Source of the DNA: Oceanobacillus luteolus | Lineage (GTDB): Bacteria > Bacillota > Bacilli > Bacillales > Amphibacillaceae | Reading direction: 5' to 3' | Length of the DNA stretch: 46,214 nt | Assembly: GCF_023715655.1 (NCBI RefSeq) | Contig: NZ_JAMBON010000029.1 | Location: forward strand, 1-46,214 | Shown: positions 40,829-46,214 of the stretch, in pieces | Layout of the letters: every line of letters begins with the position of its first letter | Numbering within the stretch: the stretch's first letter is position 1 | Translations under genes and position numbers: made by a program | Notes under the pieces: model-generated | The model's database searches: none | Seen by the model: the letters and a program-made list of their open reading frames with translations, nothing else | What the model was told of the DNA's origin: nothing

Positions 40829-41950
40829 ATGACGGAGAACCGTATCGAGACACTACTGGTGCAGCTAGGGAACCGTTCTGACAAAACGACAGGTACAATC
40901 AATCCGCCCATTTATTTATCGACAGCCTATCGCCATGATGGCCTTGGTCAATCTACAGGATATGATTACACTCGGACAAAGAATCCGACACGATCGATTT
41001 TAGAAGAAGGCATTGCAAAGTTGGAGGCTGGTGATCAAGGGTTTGCCTGTAGTTCAGGGATGGCTGCCATCCAATTGGTCCTCTCCCTTTTTCGAACAGG
41101 CGACGAGATAATTGTTCCAGAAGATATTTACGGTGGGACTTACCGGTTGCTGAAATATTATACAGAAACCTATGATATGAAAACAACCTACTCCACATTC
41201 AGCGACGCTGCTGAAACAGAAAAATTAATCACCGACAAAACGAAAGCATTATTCATTGAAACTCCAACGAATCCTTTAATGCAGCAAATTGATATCGGAG
41301 CATATGCAACACTAGCTAAAACATATAATCTCTTGCTGATTGTAGACAATACATTTTTAACTCCTTATTTGCAAAAACCGATTGAACAAGGAGCTGATAT
41401 TGTCATTCATAGTGCAACAAAATATATCGGTGGGCACAATGATGTTCTCGCTGGATTGGTCGTCGCTAAAGGAGAGGAAATTTGTGAACAGCTTGCAACA
41501 AACCATAATGCCTCTGGGGCTGTCCTATCCCCTTTCGACTCTTGGCTATTAATTAGAGGATTAAAAACGCTTGCTCTACGAATGGAACGCCATGAGGAAA
41601 ATGCAAAGAAAATCTTTGAATATTTAAAAACCGAACCCGCTGTAACGGATGTACTATATCCCGGAATTGGCGGTATGCTTTCATTCCGGCTGAAAGAAAG
41701 CAAATGGGTTCCCCCGTTCTTAGCAAACTTGCAATTAATCTCGTTTGCTGAAAGTCTTGGAGGAGTCGAAAGTTTTATTACGTATCCAGCTACCCAGACC
41801 CACGCGGACATACCGATTGAAGAACGAACACGGCGAGGCATTGACGATCGTCTATTGCGTTTTTCTGTTGGTATTGAAGATGCAGAAGACTTGATTGCAG
41901 ACTTGAAACAGGTATTTGCATTTGTAAAAAAGGAGGAGGTTGAAGTATGA
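40829..41950 (+). CDS. metI: Cystathionine gamma-synthase / O-acetylhomoserine thiolyase MetI
   Basis: The 373-residue PLP enzyme has the Cys/Met metabolism signature: YDYTRTKNPTRSILE, FACSSGMAAIQ, VIHSATKYIGGHNDVLAG (PLP lysine in SATK) and ESFITYPATQTHADIP. It joins an activated homoserine with cysteine to give cystathionine, or with sulfide to give homocysteine. The length equals B. subtilis MetI. The ATG is nine bases after AAAGGAG. The stop overlaps the metC ATG. Confidence 0.93.
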   Translation: MTENRIETLLVQLGNRSDKTTGTINPPIYLSTAYRHDGLGQSTGYDYTRTKNPTRSILEEGIAKLEAGDQGFACSSGMAAIQLVLSLFRTGDEIIVPEDIYGGTYRLLKYYTETYDMKTTYSTFSDAAETEKLITDKTKALFIETPTNPLMQQIDIGAYATLAKTYNLLLIVDNTFLTPYLQKPIEQGADIVIHSATKYIGGHNDVLAGLVVAKGEEICEQLATNHNASGAVLSPFDSWLLIRGLKTLALRMERHEENAKKIFEYLKTEPAVTDVLYPGIGGMLSFRLKESKWVPPFLANLQLISFAESLGGVESFITYPATQTHADIPIEERTRRGIDDRLLRFSVGIEDAEDLIADLKQVFAFVKKEEVEV

Positions 41951-43122
41951 TCCATGATCAACTAGAAACCAAATTCATCCATGCATCAAGAAGTGGCAAT
42001 GTCGAACAGAAAACTGGTGCTGTGAATGTTCCGATTTATCTTTCCTCCACCTTCCACCAAGAAAGCTTTGATGAGTTTGGTCCGTTTGATTATAGCAGAT
42101 CAGGCAACCCTACAAGGCAAGTGTTAGAGGAAACGATTGCTGCGCTTGAAGGTGGTACGAGAGGATTCGCGTTTTCCTCTGGCATTGCTGCGATATCTTC
42201 TGCATTTATGTTGCTATCGGCTGGTGACCATGTGGTGATTTCCAGGGATGTGTACGGTGGAACCTATCGTTTTGTAACAGAGGTGTTGACCCGTTATAAA
42301 ATTGAACACACATTTGTCGATATGACGGAACTGGATGAAGTGGCTTGTGCTATCCAGCCCAACACAAAAGTCATCTACATGGAAACACCATCCAATCCCT
42401 GTTTAAACATCACTGATATCCGAGGAGTAGTTAAAATTGCCAAGGCCCATCAATGTTTGACGTTTCTAGATAATACATTCATGTCGCCACTCTATCAAAA
42501 TCCGCTAAACTTGGGAGTGGATATCGTACTTCATAGTGCGACGAAGTTTCTCTCTGGGCATAGTGATATTATTGCCGGTCTAGCCGTGACAAAAGATGAA
42601 CAACTTGGTGAAAAACTATACTTTATCCAAAATTCCTTTGGCTCCATTTTAGGTGCGCAAGATTCATATCAATTGATCCAAGGAATCAAAACGTTGGGTG
42701 CCCGTCTCAACCAATCTAGCCAATCGGCACAAAAACTTGCAGCTTTCTTAAACGCGCAATCATTCATTAAACAAGTGTATTATCCCGGATTATCTTCCCA
42801 CCCGGGATCCGAGATTCATAAACGCCAAGCAACTGGTGCCGGAGCAGTCCTTTCCTTTGAATTAGCAGAGGACGTAGATCCCAAAACATTTGTAGAGAAT
42901 ATAAGACTGCCTGTCTTTGCTGTCAGTCTTGGTGCAGTCGAGACGATTCTATCGTATCCAGCTACGATGTCACACGCTGCCATGCCAAAGAATGAACGGG
43001 AAAGTCGTGGCATTACCGATGGGTTATTCCGACTTTCTGTCGGTCTGGAACATATCGATGATTTGATTGCAGATTTAGATCAAGCATTACAAATTGCTTA
43101 CCGGGAAAAAATTGCGAATTAA
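41947..43122 (+). CDS. metC: Cystathionine beta-lyase MetC
   Basis: The 391-residue PLP enzyme is a paralogue of the gene before it, with YSRSGNPTRQVLEETIAALE, GFAFSSGIAAIS, LHSATKFLSGHSDIIAG (PLP lysine) and ETILSYPATMSHAAMP. It splits cystathionine to homocysteine, pyruvate and ammonia, feeding the methionine synthase encoded upstream. The ATGA overlap with metI and the shared riboswitch match the metIC operon of B. subtilis. A terminator follows. Confidence 0.93.
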   Translation: MIHDQLETKFIHASRSGNVEQKTGAVNVPIYLSSTFHQESFDEFGPFDYSRSGNPTRQVLEETIAALEGGTRGFAFSSGIAAISSAFMLLSAGDHVVISRDVYGGTYRFVTEVLTRYKIEHTFVDMTELDEVACAIQPNTKVIYMETPSNPCLNITDIRGVVKIAKAHQCLTFLDNTFMSPLYQNPLNLGVDIVLHSATKFLSGHSDIIAGLAVTKDEQLGEKLYFIQNSFGSILGAQDSYQLIQGIKTLGARLNQSSQSAQKLAAFLNAQSFIKQVYYPGLSSHPGSEIHKRQATGAGAVLSFELAEDVDPKTFVENIRLPVFAVSLGAVETILSYPATMSHAAMPKNERESRGITDGLFRLSVGLEHIDDLIADLDQALQIAYREKIAN

Positions 43123-43149
43123 ACTAATGGACTATATAGAACGTAAATA

Positions 43150-43186
43150 AAACCGTCATCTACTTTTACAGTAAATGGCGGTTTCT
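43150..43186 (+). terminator. Terminator of the metI-metC operon
   Basis: AAACCGTCAT and AATGGCGGTTT form a stem with a CTTTTACA loop region. The T-run behind it is short (TTTC). Confidence 0.65.
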
Positions 43187-43286
43187 GCCGATGTGGAGTT
43201 TTGTACATGGAAGATGATTTTAATCAACTAAACCAGATTTGATTGCTTATAAAATGATTTTCTCTTTCACCTTGAAGCACATCCTA

Positions 43287-43835
43287 CTATTCAATTAATA
43301 TTTGAATATCATCTTTGTTCTGTTCAACCAGATTGTCCAATAATTCATTGGCATGGTGAACATATTCTTCTATACCATACTCATCATCTTCTAAATCCCC
43401 TAATACTTCTGATGTATAAGCATTGACATAGGCAGCCATTTCAATAGATGTCTCAGTGTACTTCTTATAATATTCCCTCGGGTCCATTCCAAGCTCTTTC
43501 GCTTGTGCCTCAGCAAATGTATGAATGGATTGTTCCTCCGCATTATTAATTTCTCCCTCAGGATATTCAGCAAACGATCCCTCAGCCTCTTCTATATACT
43601 CTGAAACGTCTATATTCATCTTTTTTACTTCTTGTTCTGCTAGTTTAGCTTTAACTAGTTCATCAACCATCTCTGCTATTACATTATCTGTATATAAAAT
43701 ACGCAAATCACCAACAGCAATTTCTTCTCCTCTAACAATTGCTGCAATATCATCATCCTTATAAGATGCTGAGTCCACACAACCACTAAGGATGGGCAAA
43801 ATTAGAAGCATCAAGCAACCGATCCATTTATACAT
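43287..43835 (-). CDS. SurA/PrsA N-terminal-like lipoprotein
   Basis: The roughly 182-residue product has a lipoprotein signal (LLILPILSGC, Cys at about residue 19). A helical domain follows that resembles the N-terminal chaperone part of SurA or PrsA (VRGEEIAVGDLRILYTDN, VDELVKAKLAEQEVKKMNI), without a parvulin domain. It may help fold secreted proteins. The ATG at 43835 has GGAGG seven bases upstream. It is separate from the tRNA operon, whose terminator is at about 44.0 kb. Confidence 0.75.
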   Translation of the reverse strand: MYKWIGCLMLLILPILSGCVDSASYKDDDIAAIVRGEEIAVGDLRILYTDNVIAEMVDELVKAKLAEQEVKKMNIDVSEYIEEAEGSFAEYPEGEINNAEEQSIHTFAEAQAKELGMDPREYYKKYTETSIEMAAYVNAYTSEVLGDLEDDEYGIEEYVHHANELLDNLVEQNKDDIQILIE

Positions 43836-43989
43836 TGTACACCTCCACAATTCACGAATTCGAAATTTGATAGTATGTAATTACTTGGATGCTATACAAT
43901 ACCATAGATAACTTGCTTTTAAAAAAATCACAATCTACTACGCTTGTCCTAATACTTCATTATATGAACGATGGATTTGTTCATTCATA

Positions 43990-44040
43990 GAAACAAAAAA
44001 AAGGATTACCATCAGCAATATGCTAATAGTAATCCTTTTA
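43990..44040 (-). terminator. Terminator of the rRNA-tRNA operon
   Basis: On the minus strand AAAAGGATTACTATTAGCA pairs with TGCTGATGGTAATCCTTTT and is followed by TTTTGTTTC. It lies right after the tRNA-Ala gene. Confidence 0.92.
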
Positions 44041-44046
44041 TTAAGA

Positions 44047-44119
44047 TGGAGCCTAGCGGGATCGAACCGCTGACCTCCTGCGTGCAAGGCAGGCGCTCTC
44101 CCAGCTGAGCTAAGGCCCC
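44047..44119 (-). tRNA. tRNA-Ala (TGC)
   Basis: The cloverleaf has a GGGGCCT/AGGCTCC acceptor stem and anticodon loop TTGCACG. CCA is not encoded. It is the last tRNA before the terminator. Confidence 0.95.
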
Positions 44120-44138
44120 GTAATATAATGTTTAAAAG

Positions 44139-44213
44139 TGGCTCCACAGGTAGGATTCGAACCTACGACCGATCGGTTAACAGCCGATTGCTCTACCACT
44201 GAGCTACTGTGGA
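44139..44213 (-). tRNA. tRNA-Asn (GTT)
   Basis: The acceptor stem is TCCACAG/CTGTGGA and the anticodon loop is CTGTTAACC. GCCA is encoded at the 3' end. Confidence 0.95.
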
Positions 44214-44225
44214 ATAATTTCACTA

Positions 44226-44299
44226 CGCGCCCTAGAGGATTCGAACCTCTGACCCACAGCTTAGAAGGCTGTTGCTCTATCCTGCTGAGCTAAGGGCGC
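44226..44299 (-). tRNA. tRNA-Arg (TCT)
   Basis: The acceptor stem is GCGCCCT/AGGGCGC with G as discriminator. The anticodon loop is CTTCTAA. Confidence 0.94.
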
Positions 44300-44354
44300 A
44301 CTATATTCATAAGAATCAAATGTATTCCCAACCTCAGAAATGAGGTTTTTAGAA

Positions 44355-44428
<74 letters not shown>

Positions 44429-44438
44429 ATATTTATAA

Positions 44439-44512
44439 TGGAGCGGGTGAAGGGAATCGAACCCTCATCATCAGCTTGGAAGGCTGAGGTTTTACCACTA
44501 AACTACACCCGC
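44439..44512 (-). tRNA. tRNA-Gly (TCC)
   Basis: The acceptor stem is GCGGGTG/CACCCGC and the anticodon loop is CTTCCAA. CCA is encoded. Confidence 0.95.
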
Positions 44513-44519
44513 ATCTATA

Positions 44520-44612
44520 TGGAGGAGGTAGAGGGATTCGAACCCCCGCGCGGTTTGACCCGCCTGTCGGTTTTCAAGACCGATCCCTTCAGCCGGACTT
44601 GGGTATACCTCC
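44520..44612 (-). tRNA. tRNA-Ser (TGA)
   Basis: The gene has a long variable arm, acceptor stem GGAGGTA/TACCTCC and anticodon loop CTTGAAA. CCA is encoded. Confidence 0.95.
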
Positions 44613-44629
44613 GTATAAAGATCTTCAGA

Positions 44630-44703
44630 TGGACCCTGCAGGACTCGAACCTGCGACCGATCGGTTATGAGCCGATAGCTCTAACCAACTGAGCTAAGGG
44701 TCC
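44630..44703 (-). tRNA. tRNA with CAT anticodon (Ile2 or elongator Met)
   Basis: The acceptor stem is GGACCCT/AGGGTCC and the anticodon loop is CTCATAA. The GGACC(C/T)TTAGCTCAG start resembles B. subtilis tRNA-Ile2, whose CAT is changed to lysidine by TilS. The sequence alone does not fully exclude elongator Met. Confidence 0.85.
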
Positions 44704-44711
44704 GTATTAAA

Positions 44712-44788
44712 TGGGGCGACCGGTGGGAGTTGAACCCACGAATGCCGGAGCCACAATCCGGTGCGTTAACCACTTCGCCACGACCGCC
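44712..44788 (-). tRNA. tRNA-His (GTG)
   Basis: The acceptor stem starts GGCGGTC and the anticodon loop is TTGTGGC. CCA is encoded. Confidence 0.95.
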
Positions 44789-44819
44789 ATATGGCTATTA
44801 CCCATCTACACGTATGTAA

Positions 44820-44896
44820 TGGCGCGCCCGAGAGGAGTCGAACCCCTAACCTTTTGATCCGTAGTCAAACGCTCTATCCAATTGAGCTACGGGCGC
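44820..44896 (-). tRNA. tRNA-Arg (ACG)
   Basis: The acceptor stem is GCGCCCG/CGGGCGC and the anticodon loop is CTACGGA. CCA is encoded. Confidence 0.95.
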
Positions 44897-44901
44897 AATT
44901 T

Positions 44902-44990
44902 TGGTGCCGAGGACCGGAATCGAACCGGTACGGTAGTCACCTACCGCAGGATTTTAAGTCCTGTGCGTCTGCCAGTTCCGCCACCCCGGC
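44902..44990 (-). tRNA. tRNA-Leu (TAA)
   Basis: It has a long variable arm, a GCCGGGG start and anticodon loop CTTAAAA. CCA is encoded. Confidence 0.95.
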
Positions 44991-45017
44991 CGAGGAATAG
45001 AGCGCTATATATATAAA

Positions 45018-45099
45018 TGCGGGTGAAGGGACTTGAACCCCCACGTCCGAAGACACTAGATCCTAAGTCTAGCGCGTCTGCCAATTCCGCCACACCCGC
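45018..45099 (-). tRNA. tRNA-Leu (TAG)
   Basis: It has a long variable arm, acceptor stem GCGGGTG/CACCCGC and anticodon loop CTTAGGA. Confidence 0.95.
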
Positions 45100-45111
45100 G
45101 AATTGTTAAAA

Positions 45112-45187
45112 TGGTGAGCCATACAGGATTCGAACCTGTGACCCTCTGATTAAAAGTCAGATGCTCTACCAACTGAGCTAATGGCTC
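45112..45187 (-). tRNA. tRNA-Lys (TTT)
   Basis: The acceptor stem is GAGCCAT/ATGGCTC and the anticodon loop is CTTTTAA. CCA is encoded. Its first 26 bases are repeated at 45326-45351. Confidence 0.95.
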
Positions 45188-45325
45188 GTAAATGAGATTT
45201 GATACTGGTTAGTTTTCTTGAGCTAACTGTTTGAAAGCTCGTCGTGTTGCAAGATAATTCGGTGAAGCTTACACTCCTCGCAGGCCGCTGCAGGGAAGCA
45301 AATTCAAAGATGCTATTCCGCGGCG
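45188..45325. mobile_element. 138-base insert flanked by a tRNA-Lys direct repeat
   Basis: The insert separates two identical 26-base copies of the 5' part of tRNA-Lys. It contains a GC-rich piece (GCAGGCCGCTGCAGGG, CCGCGG) unlike the rest of the spacers and encodes no protein. It resembles a small palindromic intergenic repeat or the scar of a lost insertion. Confidence 0.5.
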
Positions 45326-45351
45326 TGCTCTACCAACTGAGCTAATGGCTC
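45326..45351 (-). pseudogene. Partial tRNA-Lys (5' 26 bases only)
   Basis: The 26 bases are identical to the 5' end of the tRNA-Lys at 45112-45187: acceptor strand, D-arm, and on to GAGCA. No anticodon arm or T-arm follows, so it is not a functional tRNA. Confidence 0.85.
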
Positions 45352-45363
45352 TCTAAGAGAAAG

Positions 45364-45439
<76 letters not shown>

Positions 45440-45454
45440 ATGATTAAGTTCAAA

Positions 45455-45539
45455 TGGTGGAGGGGGGCAGATTCGAACTGCCGAACCCTGAGGGAGCGGA
45501 TTTACAGTCCGCCGCGTTTAGCCACTTCGCTACCCCTCC
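45455..45539 (-). tRNA. tRNA-Tyr (GTA)
   Basis: It has a long variable arm, acceptor stem GGAGGGG/CCCCTCC and anticodon loop CTGTAAA. CCA is encoded. Confidence 0.95.
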
Positions 45540-45557
45540 AGCAAACAATCAAAAGAG

Positions 45558-45630
<73 letters not shown>

Positions 45631-45662
45631 ATTTCGGTTAATTTCTTATATGAAAAAAATAA

Positions 45663-45739
45663 TGGCGGTCCGGACGGGACTCGAACCCGCGACCTCCTGC
45701 GTGACAGGCAGGCATTCTAACCAACTGAACTACCGGACC
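45663..45739 (-). tRNA. tRNA-Asp (GTC)
   Basis: The acceptor stem is GGTCCGG/CCGGACC and the anticodon loop is CTGTCAC. CCA is encoded. Confidence 0.95.
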
Positions 45740-45792
45740 AATTTGGTTGCACTTTCATAGTACTACTGATTATCAACTGTCGTTGATATTAT

Positions 45793-45870
<78 letters not shown>

Positions 45871-45921
45871 ATAATTGGGAATATGCACTTTAGATCGTAC
45901 ATAATATAAAAATGAAATAAA

Positions 45922-45997
45922 TGGTGGAGGATGCAGGGCTCGAACCTGCGACCCCCTGCTTGTAAGGCAGGTGCTCTCCCAGCTGAGCTAATCCTCC
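45922..45997 (-). tRNA. tRNA-Val (TAC)
   Basis: The acceptor stem is GGAGGAT/ATCCTCC and the anticodon loop is CTTACAA. CCA is encoded. Confidence 0.95.
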
Positions 45998-46001
45998 ATG
46001 T

Positions 46002-46076
46002 TGGTGACCCGTACGGGATTCGAACCCGTGTTACCGCCGTGAAAGGGCGGTGTCTTAACCGCTTGACCAACGGGCC
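46002..46076 (-). tRNA. tRNA-Glu (TTC)
   Basis: The gene starts GGCCCGT and has anticodon loop CTTTCAC; CCA is encoded. It is the first tRNA behind the 5S gene. Confidence 0.95.
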
Positions 46077-46087
46077 AATTTATATAA

Positions 46088-46206
46088 TGCCTGGCAACGT
46101 CCTACTCTTGCAGAGACAAAGTCTCAACTACCATCGGCGCTGGAAAGCTTAACTGCTGTGTTCGGTATGGGAACAGGTGTGACCTTTCCGCCATCATTAC
46201 CAGACA
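46088..46206 (-). rRNA. rrf: 5S ribosomal RNA
   Basis: The minus strand reads TGTCTGGTAATGATGGCGGA and then ACACCTGTTCCCATACCGAA, ending GTTGCCAGGCA. The paired ends and the CCCATACCGAAC loop identify 5S rRNA. The rest of the rRNA operon must lie beyond the window edge. Confidence 0.96.
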
Positions 46207-46214
46207 TTTTTAAT

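Noticed and set aside
41407-41961. 184-codon minus-strand frame inside metI
   Set aside because: It is antisense to a fully supported PLP enzyme and its translation is low-quality Ser/Arg-rich sequence.

Overview
The window looks like chromosomal DNA of a low-GC, endospore-former-type Bacillota, most likely a member of the Bacillaceae near Oceanobacillus, Virgibacillus or Lentibacillus. This is an inference from AT-rich DNA, strong GGAGG ribosome binding sites, frequent TTG and GTG starts, SAM-I (S-box) riboswitches, B. subtilis-type metIC, metNPQ and helD genes, ECF sigma/anti-sigma pairs and a large tRNA cluster behind a 5S rRNA gene. No species can be named from the sequence alone.

Layout. 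1-3.4 kb: a truncated haemoglobin, an amino-acid ABC transporter lacking its ATPase gene, and two small unknown proteins. 3.5-7.2 kb: an ECF sigma factor, a zinc-finger anti-sigma factor and a run of small membrane proteins, then a peptidase E-like hydrolase. 7.2-12.6 kb, mostly on the minus strand: a YolD-like protein, a SigX/RsiX-like pair, small membrane proteins, a Nudix hydrolase, an acetyltransferase, an Xre repressor with a membrane partner, and a tiny Cys-rich peptide. Both sigma genes have an upstream GCAAC...CGTC element that looks like an autoregulatory ECF promoter.

12.6-24.5 kb is the accessory part. A minus-strand block encodes an Rpn/PD-(D/E)XK protein and a phage-type replication cassette: excisionase-like HTH, DnaD-like initiator, G39P-like helicase loader and DnaB-like helicase. 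Diverging from it on the plus strand is a complete Wadjet SMC anti-plasmid system in the order jetD-jetA-jetB-jetC. A gene-poor, decaying stretch follows. No integrase, terminase or structural phage gene is seen.

24.5-30 kb is ordinary chromosome: a PadR pair with its operator, an AraC/GyrI regulator, the RNA polymerase-recycling factor HelD with an unusual dyad promoter region, and several tiny genes. 30-43 kb is a sulfur/methionine region with four SAM-I riboswitches. They control an LLM monooxygenase plus sodium symporter operon, a metNPQ methionine transporter, a YxjG/YxjH-like methionine synthase, and metI-metC. A MerR regulator, a frameshifted DinB gene and an alpha/beta-hydrolase remnant lie between them. 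The genes fit together: when SAM is low the cell imports methionine and organosulfur compounds, frees their sulfur, and makes methionine through cystathionine and homocysteine.

44.0-46.2 kb is a minus-strand 5S rRNA gene followed by 19 tRNA genes and a strong terminator. A 138-bp insert sits between two copies of the 5' part of tRNA-Lys.
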